Assembly (NCBI RefSeq): GCF_014649835.1
Contig: NZ_BMTU01000001.1
Location: forward strand, 248,001-312,000
Origin: Streptomyces pilosus
GTDB lineage: Bacteria > Actinomycetota > Actinomycetes > Streptomycetales > Streptomycetaceae
DNA: 64,000 bases
Reading direction: 5' to 3'
How positions within the stretch are numbered: position 1 is the first letter of the stretch; every line of letters begins with the position of its first letter. The position numbers and the translations under genes were made by a program. Positions 7,532-20,553 of this stretch are shown here, piece by piece. Below the pieces are notes generated by a model. The model was given only the letters and a program-made list of their open reading frames with translations. It searched no databases and was not told the origin of the DNA.

Positions 7532-10060
7532 CTACGCCTGCCGTACGCGCAGGGCGCGGGCCAGGTCGTCGAGCTGGTCGGCGAGTTTGCGGCGCAGGGC
7601 GGGCGTCGGGTCGGCCTTGCGCAGGCACTTCTCGCCGAGCTCCAGGGTCTCGGCGTCGACGGCGTGGGCGGGGAAGGCCCAGCGTCCGGCGGCCTCGGCG
7701 ATGGCGGGTCCGCGGCGGGCGGCGAGGGCGACGGCCTCCTTGTAGTAGCGGGCCACGTAGGGGCGTACGAGGTCGGCCTGTTCGGGCTGCCAGAAGCCGC
7801 GGGCGGTGGCGGTGAACAGGTAGTTGGACAGGTCGTCGGAGCCGAAGAGGGCTTCCCAGGCGCGGGCCTTGGCGTCCGCGTCGGGCAGGGCGGCCCGGCA
7901 GCGGGCGGCGCCCTCCTGGCCGGTGGCGCTGGGGTCCCGGTCGAGTTCGGCGGCGACGGCGGCCTCGTCGACGGCGCCGAGCACGGCGAGGCGGGCCATG
8001 ACCCGCCAGCGCAGCTCCGGGTCGAGTTCCGGGCCGCCGGGCACGGTGCCGTCGGCGAGCCAGGCGGCGATCGGCTCGGGACGCGCGGCGACGTCGATGA
8101 AGTGCCGGACGGCGATCAGCCGCAGCCCGGGGTGGTCGCCGTCCTCGGTGCGCCGGATGAGGTCGCGGCACAGGCCGGTGAGGGTGGCGAGGGCGGCGGG
8201 CCGCTGGTCGGGGGTGACGTAGCGGTCGGCGACGTGCACGCAGGCGAAGGCGAGGACTCCCTGGACGAGGGCGAGGTCGGTCTCCTCGGGCAGGTGGGCG
8301 GCGGCGGTCGCCAGGTAGTCGGCGGGGGCGAGTTCGCCGTCGCGGACCATGTCGCGCAGGGCGTTCCACACCACGGCGCGGGTGAGCGCGTCGGGGATGC
8401 CGGACAGTCCGCGCAGGACGGTCTCCAGGGAGGTCTCGTCGAGGCGGATCTTGGCGTAGGTGAGGTCCAGGTCGTTGGGGACGACGAGGGCCGGCCGGGT
8501 GCCGGTGCGCGGCTCGGGGGCGCCGTCCCGGGGCACGTCGGTCTCGTAGCGCTCCCGCAGCAGGAGGCTGCGGCCGTCGTGCAGGTCGCGGTCGTAGACG
8601 CCGACGGTGACGCGGTGGGGGCGGTCGCCGTCGCGGCCGAGTGCGAGGCTCCACTGGCCGGGGCGGGCGTCGACGGAGGCGGTGAGGGTGTCGACGCCGG
8701 TGGTGCGCAGCCAGGCGTCGGCCCAGGCGTGGACGTCGCGTTCGGTGGCGGCGGCGAGGGAGTCGATGAAGTCGGCCAGCGTGGCGTTGGCGAACCGGTG
8801 CCGCTGGAAGTGGATGTTGATGCCGGCGAGGAAGTCCTTCTCGCCGAGCCAGGCGACGAGCTGGCGCAGGGCGGAGGCGCCCTTGGCGTAGGAGATGCCG
8901 TCGAAGTTGAGCAGGGCGGAGGCGGTGTCCGGGACGTTCCCGGGGGCGACCGGGTGGGTGGTGGGCCGCTGGTCGGCGTCGTAGCCCCAGGCCTTGCGGG
9001 AGACGCCGAAGTCGGTCCAGGTGTCGGTGCCCCTCCAGCGGGGCGGCTGCCCCCCGGGCCCCCCGGGCGCGACCTCGTTGAGGGTCTGGTAGCCCATGTA
9101 CTCGGCGAAGGACTCGTTCAGCCAGATGTCGTCCCACCACTTGAGGGTGACGAGGTCGCCGAACCACATGTGGGCCATCTCGTGGGCGACGACCATGGCG
9201 CGGGTCTGGCGCTCGGTGTCGGTGACGGCGGAGCGGAAGACGAACTCGTCGCGGAAGGTGACCAGTCCGGGGTTCTCCATGGCGCCCGCGTTGAACTCCG
9301 GGACGAAGGCCTGGTCGTAGGAGTCGAAGGGGTAGGGCTCCTCGAACTTCTCGTGGTAGCGGTCGAAGCAGGCACGGGTGATGTCGAGGAGCTCGTCCGC
9401 GTCGGCGTCCAGGTACGGGGCGAGCGAGCGGCGGCAGTGGATGCCGAAGGGCAGTCCGCGGTGCTCGGTGCGCACCGAGTGCCAGGGCCCGGCGGCGACG
9501 GCGACGAGGTAGGTGGGGATGAGCGGCGTGGGGGCGGCCCGCCACACGCCGTCGCCGGTGTGCTCGGTGACACCGTTGGCGAGGACGTTCCAGCCCTCGG
9601 GCGCGGTGACGGTGAGGTCGAAGACGGCCTTCAGGTCGGGCTGGTCGAAGGCGGCGAAGACCCGCTGCACGTCGTCCAGGAACAGCTGCGTGTAGACGTA
9701 CGTCTCCCCGTCGGTGGGGTCGGTGAAGCGGTGCATGCCCTCACCGGTGCGGGAGTAGCGCATGCTCGCCTCGACGCGCAGTTCGTGTTCGCCCGCGGTG
9801 AGGTTCTTCAGCGGCAGCCGGTTGCCGTCCAGGGCGTCGGGGTCGAGGGGCTGTCCGTCGAGGGTGACGGAGCGCAGCTCGGCGGGCTTGATCTCGACGA
9901 ACGTGTCCGTGTCCGCGCGGGCCCCGAACCTGATCAGGGTGCGGGAGTCGAACGTCTCGGCCCCGGCGGTCAGGTCGAGGTCGATCGTGTAGCGGTGGAC
10001 GTCGAGGAGCTGTGCTCGGTTCTGCGCTTCGTCGCGCGTCAGTACGGACATGCGGGCCAT
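7532..10060 (-). CDS. pepN: Aminopeptidase N (M1 family)
   Basis: A zinc aminopeptidase that removes N-terminal residues from peptides, probably cytosolic since no signal peptide is seen. The 842-aa product is standard for actinobacterial M1 enzymes. It has the exopeptidase motif GAMENPGLVTF (about residues 256-266) and the zinc site HEMAHMWFGDLVT with the third ligand 18 residues on in WLNESFAEY, and a catalytic Tyr region further on. An M1 N-terminal beta domain precedes and an ERAP1-like helical C-terminus (about 530-840) follows. The ATG at 10060 has no strong Shine-Dalgarno; a second ATG 9 nt downstream is an alternative. The gene is 48 bp downstream of the orphan receiver gene and may be co-transcribed with it. 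Confidence 0.95.
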   Translation of the reverse strand: MARMSVLTRDEAQNRAQLLDVHRYTIDLDLTAGAETFDSRTLIRFGARADTDTFVEIKPAELRSVTLDGQPLDPDALDGNRLPLKNLTAGEHELRVEASMRYSRTGEGMHRFTDPTDGETYVYTQLFLDDVQRVFAAFDQPDLKAVFDLTVTAPEGWNVLANGVTEHTGDGVWRAAPTPLIPTYLVAVAAGPWHSVRTEHRGLPFGIHCRRSLAPYLDADADELLDITRACFDRYHEKFEEPYPFDSYDQAFVPEFNAGAMENPGLVTFRDEFVFRSAVTDTERQTRAMVVAHEMAHMWFGDLVTLKWWDDIWLNESFAEYMGYQTLNEVAPGGPGGQPPRWRGTDTWTDFGVSRKAWGYDADQRPTTHPVAPGNVPDTASALLNFDGISYAKGASALRQLVAWLGEKDFLAGINIHFQRHRFANATLADFIDSLAAATERDVHAWADAWLRTTGVDTLTASVDARPGQWSLALGRDGDRPHRVTVGVYDRDLHDGRSLLLRERYETDVPRDGAPEPRTGTRPALVVPNDLDLTYAKIRLDETSLETVLRGLSGIPDALTRAVVWNALRDMVRDGELAPADYLATAAAHLPEETDLALVQGVLAFACVHVADRYVTPDQRPAALATLTGLCRDLIRRTEDGDHPGLRLIAVRHFIDVAARPEPIAAWLADGTVPGGPELDPELRWRVMARLAVLGAVDEAAVAAELDRDPSATGQEGAARCRAALPDADAKARAWEALFGSDDLSNYLFTATARGFWQPEQADLVRPYVARYYKEAVALAARRGPAIAEAAGRWAFPAHAVDAETLELGEKCLRKADPTPALRRKLADQLDDLARALRVRQA

Positions 10061-10108
10061 GCTGCCTGATGGCGCGGCCCGGGCACAGGGGCGGATCGGG
10101 TACGCGGC

Positions 10109-10651
10109 CTATGTCCGGTCCCGTTCGAGCTCCCCGGTCTGCGCCCCCGCGGGCCGTCCGGGCGCCATGTGCGCGTGCGGGTGGGGCAGGGCGGGGTGCG
10201 CGGGGGCCGGGTTGCGTTCCTCCAGCCGGGCGCGCAGGGCGCGGACCTCGGCCTCCAGGGCGAGCCGGCGCTGATGGGCGTCGTAGAGGTGGCGGATCTT
10301 GGTGCGCAGGGCCCACGGGTCGACGGGTTTGGTGACCAGGTCGGCGACGCCGAGGCCGTACGCGGCGGCCCCGAGCTGCCGGTCGCGGGCGAAGCCGGTG
10401 AGCAGGACGACGGGGATGTGCTGGGTCTGTTCCAGGCGCCGCATGTACCGCACGACGTCCAGGCCCCCGGTGCCCGGCATGTGGACGTCGAGGAGCAGCA
10501 GACCGACGTTTCCCCGCAGGAGTTGTTTGAGGGCCTCGTCGCCGCTGGTGGCCCGGCCCAGCAGATGACCCAGCGGGGCCAGGGCGCTCTCCAGCGCGTA
10601 GAGGGTGTCCTCGTGGTCGTCGACGATGAGGATGCGGGCGTTGGGCGGCAT
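10109..10651 (-). CDS. Orphan single-domain response regulator with C-terminal coiled coil
   Basis: A 180-aa CheY-like protein. The receiver (residues 6-125) has the acidic pair in ILIVDDHED, phospho-acceptor Asp55 in LLLLDVHMPG, the Thr in VVLLTG and the Lys in VTKPVD. After it comes a short coiled coil (LALEAEVRALRARLEER) and a Pro/His-rich tail, but no DNA-binding or catalytic output domain. It probably acts through protein contacts. The ATG at 10651 has GAGGAGGG about 9 nt upstream. No histidine kinase is nearby. The job is unknown; it lies between chorismate mutase and pepN on the same strand with gaps of 110 and 48 bp. Confidence 0.85.
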   Translation of the reverse strand: MPPNARILIVDDHEDTLYALESALAPLGHLLGRATSGDEALKQLLRGNVGLLLLDVHMPGTGGLDVVRYMRRLEQTQHIPVVLLTGFARDRQLGAAAYGLGVADLVTKPVDPWALRTKIRHLYDAHQRRLALEAEVRALRARLEERNPAPAHPALPHPHAHMAPGRPAGAQTGELERDRT

Positions 10652-10761
10652 GGCGCACGTCCCTCCTCGTAAGGGACCGGATGACTGTCCGGGGCCGACG
10701 GAGGGTGACCGTCGGCCGACAAGGAGTGCACAGCGCAGCATGCCCCGCGGGAGCCGTCCTG

Positions 10762-11136
10762 TCACTCCCCGGCGGAGGAGGTGGTGACCGGTTTCGCCGA
10801 GGGCGTGGCGTCGGCGGTGTCGTCGGCGATGCGCTCGTGGTGCCGGATCACCTCCGCGATGATGAAGTTGAGGAACTTCTCGGCGAAGGCCGGGTCGAGT
10901 CTGGCGTCCTCGGCGAGGGCGCGCAGCCGGGCGATCTGACGGGCCTCGCGGCCGGGGTCGGCGGGCGGCAGCCGGTGCTCGGCCTTGAGGCGGCCCACCT
11001 GCTGGGTGCACTTGAAGCGCTCGGCGAGCATGTGGACGACGGCGGCGTCGATGTTGTCGATGCTGTCGCGCAGCCGGGTCAGTTCCTCGCGGACGGCGGG
11101 GTCGGCGTCGCCCCTGGCGGTGTCGCTGGTGGTCAT
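10762..11136 (-). CDS. Chorismate mutase (AroQ type)
   Basis: Converts chorismate to prephenate for phenylalanine and tyrosine synthesis. The 124-aa all-helical product has the AroQ pattern: LTRLRDSIDNIDAAVVHMLAERF with the helix-1 Arg, then VGRLKAEHRLPPADPGREARQIARL with the catalytic Lys/Arg-Asp region, and KFLNFIIAEVIRHHERI. The C-terminal 15 residues look disordered. No prephenate dehydratase or dehydrogenase domain is fused. TAGGCT ends 8 nt before the ATG and no Shine-Dalgarno is seen, so the message is probably leaderless. TrpE encoded later in the window competes for the same substrate. Confidence 0.92.
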   Translation of the reverse strand: MTTSDTARGDADPAVREELTRLRDSIDNIDAAVVHMLAERFKCTQQVGRLKAEHRLPPADPGREARQIARLRALAEDARLDPAFAEKFLNFIIAEVIRHHERIADDTADATPSAKPVTTSSAGE

Positions 11137-11144
11137 GGGGCGTC

Positions 11145-11150
11145 AGCCTA
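11145..11150 (-). promoter_or_regulatory. Putative -10 element of the chorismate mutase gene (TAGGCT)
   Basis: TAGGCT on the minus strand, 8 nt before the ATG at 11136, without an intervening ribosome binding site. It is the same arrangement as upstream of trpM, the LON-domain gene and the ABC ATPase gene. Confidence 0.5.
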
Positions 11151-11243
11151 CGGGGCGGGCGCCGGCGGTGTCGGCGGTGTCCGGCGCGGCCGTCCGGGCG
11201 GACCGTACAGTGGAAGCGGGTTCTGGGCTCGCGGGGGTGCGAG

Positions 11244-12140
11244 GTGGCGAACGGCGGACCGGTGGAGCACGGCTACCCGCACCTGGAAACGGTGCGGGAG
11301 GCCGTCACGGCGCTGTACAGACGGCTGACGTACGACACGGTCCGGACGTTCCCGGTGAGTGTGGCGCCCGCCGACGTGGCGTTCTGCGACACGGACGACC
11401 TGCACCTGGGGGCGCAGCGGGTGGCCCGCGAGATGGTGGCTCACTACCGGCTGCCGGACGCGCGGCTGATCGTCGGCTTCCGTGAGATGACGCACGCGGC
11501 GAACGTGGAGCTGACGGCGGGACCGGAGTACTTCGTCGAGCTGAACGACCGGTTCCGCACGCACCGCCGGGACATCGGAGCCGCGCTGGCGCACGAGGTG
11601 GCCCATGTGTACCTGCACCGGCTGGGACTGTCGTTCCCGGGGACGCGGGACAACGAGATCCTGACGGACACGACGGCGACGTACCTGGGCGCGGGATGGC
11701 TGCTGCTGGACGCGTTCCGGGAGGACGGGGCCTCGTCGCAGAAGCTGGGGTATCTCACGCCGGAGGAGTTCGGGTACGTGCTGGCGAAGCGGTCGCTGGC
11801 GTTCGGGGAGGACCCGTCGGTGTGGTTCACCAGCGCGCAGGCGTACACGGCGTACGGCAAGGGGATGGCGCTGGCGCGGCGGGACGGGGAGCAGCCGCCG
11901 CTGCGTTCCGCGGGGTGGGCGGGGCGCAGGCGGTACGCGCGGGACCGGCGGTACGCCCAGGACCACCGTCCCGCCGCGGGCGGGGCGACGGCGCCGTACC
12001 GCTTCACGGCGGACGGCCACGGGCCGTTGCGGGTGTCCTTCCCCTGTCCCACCTGCCACCAGCGGATCAGGGTCCCGGTGCGGGGACGCGTGCGGGCGCG
12101 GTGCGCACTGTGCCGGACGGTGCTGGAGTGCGACACCTAG
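11244..12140 (+). CDS. Unknown HExxH protein with C-terminal zinc ribbon
   Basis: I do not recognise a named family. The 298-aa product has a zinc-peptidase-like motif ALAHEVAHVYLHRLG (about residues 115-129) followed by NEILTDTTATYLG, which could supply the third ligand, as in ImmA/IrrE or other gluzincin-like proteins. The last 35 residues form a likely zinc ribbon with two CxxC pairs (CPTCHQ and CALC). No signal peptide or membrane segment is seen, so it should be cytosolic. The GTG at 11244 was taken as start, with a weak purine-rich GGGGGTGCGAG before it. TACAGT at 11206-11211 could be a -10 element. A cytosolic protease is plausible but unproven. Confidence 0.7.
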   Translation: MANGGPVEHGYPHLETVREAVTALYRRLTYDTVRTFPVSVAPADVAFCDTDDLHLGAQRVAREMVAHYRLPDARLIVGFREMTHAANVELTAGPEYFVELNDRFRTHRRDIGAALAHEVAHVYLHRLGLSFPGTRDNEILTDTTATYLGAGWLLLDAFREDGASSQKLGYLTPEEFGYVLAKRSLAFGEDPSVWFTSAQAYTAYGKGMALARRDGEQPPLRSAGWAGRRRYARDRRYAQDHRPAAGGATAPYRFTADGHGPLRVSFPCPTCHQRIRVPVRGRVRARCALCRTVLECDT

Positions 12141-12257
12141 GGGTGCCGGCCGGTACTCCCACCCCGACGATCACTCCGCCCACCGGCGTTCGCTATTTTG
12201 TTCGCCGCCGTCATCACCGGCTCTTTCCCCCTTCCGTCCCTCCCGAGGAGCCGGCCC

Positions 12258-13178
12258 GTGGATTCCGAGTCCACCGTCACCACCTGCTACCGCCATCCGA
12301 AGGTGGAGTGCCACGTCCGCTGCACCCGTTGCGAGCGGTACATCTGCCCGGACTGCATGCGGGAGGCGGCCGTGGGCCACCAGTGCCCCGAGTGCGTGAA
12401 GGAGGGCGCCCGGTCGATGCGGCAGGCCCGCACCCTGGTGGGCGGCCGGGTCTCGGCGGTGCCGGTGGTGACGTACGTACTGATCGCCGTCAACCTGCTC
12501 GCGTACCTGGCGGAGGTGCTGCGGCCGGAGGTCGTGGACCGCTTCGCGATGGTGGGCGCGGGACTGCTCGGGCCGGACGGCGAGCACTACCTGTGGATGG
12601 ACCCCCACCCCGCCGGCTTCACCCCGGAGGGGGTCGCGGCCGGTGAGTGGTACCGGCTGCTGACCGGCGCGTTCCTCCATCTGCCGCCCACCGGGGGCAC
12701 GTTCGGCATCCTCCACATCGTGATGAACATGGTGGCGCTGTGGAACCTGGGCCGGCTCGTCGAGCCGATGCTCGGCCGGGTCCACTACCTCGCCCTGTAC
12801 CTGCTGTCCGCGCTGGGCGGTTCGGTGCTGGTGCTGCTGCTCGCGCCCGGGGACGCCGTGGTCGGTGCCTCCGGCGCGGTCTTCGGCGTGGGGGCGGCGT
12901 ACTACGTGATGGCGCGGCGCGTGGGCGCCGACATGGGCCCGGTCAACCGCTTCCTGGCCGGGCTGCTGGTGTGGCTGGTGATCTCCGCGGTGTTCACGTC
13001 CTGGGAGGGGCACCTGGGCGGTCTGCTGGCCGGCGGCGCGGTGGCGCTGGTCTTCGCCCACGTGCCCCGGGGCAGGCACCGGGTGCTGGTCCAGGCGGCG
13101 GCCTGCGCCGCGCTGCTGGTGCTGCTGGCCGTACTGGCCCTGGCGAAGGCGGCGGCGCTGGGGAGCGGGACGTTCTGA
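12258..13178 (+). CDS. Rhomboid-family intramembrane serine protease with N-terminal zinc finger
   Basis: A 306-aa membrane protein expected to cleave transmembrane substrates within the bilayer. The first 50 residues are a B-box-like cysteine/histidine cluster (CYRHPKVECHVRCTRC, YICPDCM, HQCPEC). Six or so hydrophobic helices follow. The catalytic pair is visible: Ser in VVGASGAVFGV (the GxSx motif) and His in WEGHLGGLLAGG. The typical HIVMNMVALWNLG block of the L1-TM2 region is also present. The GTG at 12258 has GAGGAG 7 nt upstream; the open frame before it is not used. Substrates are unknown. The final residues lie 25 bp before the chitosanase gene. Confidence 0.9.
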   Translation: MDSESTVTTCYRHPKVECHVRCTRCERYICPDCMREAAVGHQCPECVKEGARSMRQARTLVGGRVSAVPVVTYVLIAVNLLAYLAEVLRPEVVDRFAMVGAGLLGPDGEHYLWMDPHPAGFTPEGVAAGEWYRLLTGAFLHLPPTGGTFGILHIVMNMVALWNLGRLVEPMLGRVHYLALYLLSALGGSVLVLLLAPGDAVVGASGAVFGVGAAYYVMARRVGADMGPVNRFLAGLLVWLVISAVFTSWEGHLGGLLAGGAVALVFAHVPRGRHRVLVQAAACAALLVLLAVLALAKAAALGSGTF

Positions 13179-13191
13179 CCCGCCCCTTCCG

Positions 13192-13197
13192 TACGCT
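13192..13197 (+). promoter_or_regulatory. Putative -10 element of the chitosanase gene (TACGCT)
   Basis: TACGCT ends 6 nt before the ATG at 13204. There is no Shine-Dalgarno between them, so the transcript may start at the initiation codon. Confidence 0.4.
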
Positions 13198-13203
13198 TGG
13201 GTC

Positions 13204-13998
13204 ATGAAACGCGCCCTGCTCACGGTCCTGTCCGTCGTCACGCTCGCGGCGACGGCCTGCTCGTCCGCACCGTCCGGCGGCGGGAAGGAGGCGGCGGGTC
13301 TGACCAGTCCGGCCAAGAAGGAACTCGCGCAGCAGATCGTCGCCACCGCCGAGAACGGCACGCTCGACTGGCGCAGCGCCTACGGCTACATCGAGGACAT
13401 AGGCGACGGCCAGGGCTACACCGCGGGCATCATCGGTTTCTGCACCGGTACGCACGACCTGCTGACCCTGGTCGAGGAGTACACCGGGGAGCATCCGGGC
13501 AACGGACTGGCCCGCTACCTGCCGGCGCTGCGCGCGGTGGACGGCACGGACTCGCACGAGGGGCTGGACCCGGGGTTCACGGCGGCGTGGAAGGCGGAGG
13601 CGGAGCGGCCGGAGTTCCGTGCCGCGCAGGACGCCAAGCGGGACGCGGAGTACTTCGGCCCGGCGGTGCGGCAGGCCGAGCGGGACGGGCTGTCGGCGCT
13701 GGGCCAGTTCATCTACTACGACGCGATGGTCTACCACGGCCCCGGGGACGGCGCCACGAGCTTCGGCGGCATCCGCGCGGCCGCGGCGAAGCGGGCGGAC
13801 ACCCCGGCCGGGGGCGGTGACGAGGAGAAGTACCTCGCCGCGTTCCTCGACGTCCGCCGCAAGGCCATGAACGCGCTGCACCCCGCCCACGACACCAGCC
13901 GCGTCACCGTCCAGCGCCGCTTCCTCGACGAGGGGAACCTGGACCTGGAGACCCCGCTGGAGTGGGAGATGTACGGGACGCCCTACAAGGTGGCGTGA
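13204..13998 (+). CDS. csnB: GH46 chitosanase, lipoprotein form (CsnB-like)
   Basis: An endo-chitosanase that cuts partly deacetylated chitin outside the cell. The 264-aa precursor has a lipoprotein signal: MKR, a hydrophobic core and the lipobox TLAATAC with Cys20 followed by SSAPSGGG. It should therefore be anchored to the outer face of the membrane, unlike the freely secreted family members. The catalytic Glu is in TAENGTLDW and the catalytic Asp in DIGDGQGYTAG, both at the family spacing. GIIGFCTGTHDLL and LGQFIYYDAMVYHG are also GH46 blocks. It sits tail-to-tail with gltD. S. coelicolor has a chitosanase gene at this position, by memory, which is why I use the symbol. It is complete. Confidence 0.9.
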   Translation: MKRALLTVLSVVTLAATACSSAPSGGGKEAAGLTSPAKKELAQQIVATAENGTLDWRSAYGYIEDIGDGQGYTAGIIGFCTGTHDLLTLVEEYTGEHPGNGLARYLPALRAVDGTDSHEGLDPGFTAAWKAEAERPEFRAAQDAKRDAEYFGPAVRQAERDGLSALGQFIYYDAMVYHGPGDGATSFGGIRAAAAKRADTPAGGGDEEKYLAAFLDVRRKAMNALHPAHDTSRVTVQRRFLDEGNLDLETPLEWEMYGTPYKVA

Positions 13999-14014
13999 GC
14001 CCGGGAGATGCGGC

Positions 14015-14058
14015 GGCGCCTGCCCGGTTGTCCGGTCGGGGACGGGAGGGCAGGCGCC
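14015..14058. terminator. Terminator hairpin between convergent chitosanase and gltD
   Basis: An 11-bp perfect stem (14015-14025 with 14048-14058, arm GGCGCCTGCCC) closes a loop of about 22 nt. It lies between the two convergent stop codons and can serve both strands. Confidence 0.65.
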
Positions 14059-14103
14059 ACCAGTGTTCCGTACGCCTTTGTACGTAACGTTCTTGACGTG
14101 CCG

Positions 14104-15559
14104 TCAGACCATCAGCGCGCGGTCCGTCGGACGGATCGGGGCCGGCAGCTCGCTCGCCCCCGTGAGGAAGCGGTCGCAGCCGCGGGCGGCCGAGCGGCCC
14201 TCGGCGATCGCCCACACGATGAGCGACTGGCCGCGGCCGGCGTCACCGGCGACGAACACGCCGGGCACGTTGGTCTGGAAGTCGGCGTCGCGGGCGATGT
14301 TACCCCGCTCGTCGAGGTCCAGGCCGAACTGCTCGACCATGCCGTTGTCCCGGTCGGTGCCGGTGAAGCCCATGGCGAGGGTGACCAGCTGGGCGGGGAT
14401 CTTCCGCTCGCTGCCCGGCTTCGGCGTCGGCCGGCCGTCGACGAACTCGACCTCGGTCAGGTGCAGCCACTGGACGTTGCCGTCCTCGTCGCCCTCGAAG
14501 TGGGTGGTGGAGACGGAGTAGACCCGCTCACCGCCCTCCTCGTGGGCCGACGTGACCTTGTAGAGCATGGGGAAGGTCGGCCAGGGCTGGGAGACCGGGT
14601 TCCGCTCCTCGCCCGGGCGGGGCATGATCTCCAGCTGGGTGACGGAGGCCGCGCCCTGGCGGTGGGCGGTGCCCACGCAGTCGGCGCCGGTGTCACCGCC
14701 GCCGATGACGACGACGTGCTTGCCCTCGGCGGAGATCGGCGGGGCGACGTAGTCGCCCTCCTGCACCTTGTTGGCCAGCGGCAGGTACTCCATGGCCTGG
14801 TGGATGCCCTTGAGCTCACGGCCGGGCACCGGCAGGTCGCGCGCGGTCGTCGCGCCCACGGCGAGGACCACGGCGTCGTACCGCTTGCGCAGCGCGGTGG
14901 CCGGCATGTCGCGGCCGATCTCGACGCCGGTGCGGAACTTGGTGCCCTCCGCGCGCATCTGCTCGATGCGGCGGTTGATGTGCCGCTTCTCCATCTTGAA
15001 CTCGGGGATGCCGTAGCGCAGCAGGCCGCCGATGCGGTCGGCGCGCTCGTACACGGCGACCGTGTGGCCGGCCCGGGTCAGCTGCTGGGCGGCGGCCAGG
15101 CCCGCGGGGCCCGAGCCGACGACCGCGACGGTCTTGCCGGACAGGCGCTCGGGGATCTGCGGGGCGACGTCACCGGTCTCCCACGCCTTGTCGATGATCG
15201 AGACCTCGACGTTCTTGATGGTGACCGGCGGCTGGTTGATGCCCAGCACGCACGCCGACTCGCACGGAGCGGGGCACAGCCGGCCGGTGAACTCCGGGAA
15301 GTTGTTGGTGGCGTGCAGCCGCTCGGAGGCGGCGCCCCAGTCCTCGCGGTAGGCGTAGTCGTTCCACTCGGGGATGAGGTTCCCGAGCGGGCAGCCGTTG
15401 TGACAGAACGGGATGCCGCAGTCCATGCAGCGGCTGGCCTGCTTGCTGATGATGGGCAGCAGGGAGCCGGGGACGTAGACCTCGTTCCAGTCCTTGGTGC
15501 GCTCCTCGACCGGACGGGTCCTGGCGACCTCGCGGCCGTGGTTCAGAAAGCCCTTCGGA

Positions 15560-15567
<8 letters not shown>
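14104..15567 (-). CDS. gltD: Glutamate synthase (NADPH) small subunit
   Basis: Feeds electrons from NADPH through FAD and iron-sulphur centres to the large subunit, which makes two glutamates from glutamine and 2-oxoglutarate. The 487-aa product has the N-terminal cysteine motifs [16 protein letters not shown] (about 47-62) and [12 protein letters not shown] for two 4Fe-4S clusters. It has an FAD fold [13 protein letters not shown], an NADPH fold [16 protein letters not shown] and a final [17 protein letters not shown]. Length and motifs are standard. Its start overlaps the end of gltB by 8 bp, so the subunits are co-translated. The ATG at 15567 is well placed before [12 protein letters not shown]. 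Confidence 0.97.
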
Positions 15568-20182
<4,615 letters not shown>

Positions 20183-20553
20183 CGGCTCTCCCGTCGTCGT
20201 CATGTGGCATGTGCAGTGCCGAGGGACGACGTTGGCCCTCTGCGTGGGAAGCAAAAGCTGGTGCAGGTTACATGATGGAGCGACTCTCGGAAACCGGGAT
20301 TTTACGTTCCACCATGTGGACACCGGTCGAGGCGCGGCGGGGGTTCCGCGCCCGGCGGTGAAAGCCGTGAGGACCGGGCAGGACAGATCGGTGTCCGTCG
20401 GTCGGTGGCGGGAAAGGGCTCCTTCGCCCGCCCCGCGGAGCACGTTGTCGGCCTCATTGCCCACAGCGCTTACGGCTCATGCCCAGTGGTCATGCCACCG
20501 AAACCAGCTAGTTACGGCTACTTATGCAGCTCTCCGCATAAGCGTGAGGGGGG
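20183..20553. promoter_or_regulatory. gltB upstream region, about 370 bp without a gene
   Basis: No credible coding sequence on either strand. It should hold the gltBD promoter. On the minus strand TAACCT and TAAAAT are candidate -10 hexamers. A small inverted repeat TCCAC-CAT-GTGGA occurs at 20308-20320, and a 7-bp AT-containing hairpin at 20521-20542. No known regulator site can be named with confidence. Confidence 0.5.
20521..20542. other. Small AT-rich hairpin downstream of the VIT-family gene
   Basis: CTTATGC (20521-20527) and GCATAAG (20536-20542) form a 7-bp perfect stem with an 8-nt loop, 11 bp beyond the stop of the VIT-family gene. It lacks a T run. Weak terminator or RNA element. 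Confidence 0.35.

Noticed and set aside
20308..20320. TCCAC-CAT-GTGGA inverted repeat upstream of gltB as an operator
   Set aside because: Arms of 5 bp in GC-rich DNA are common by chance and no regulator with such a site is known to me.
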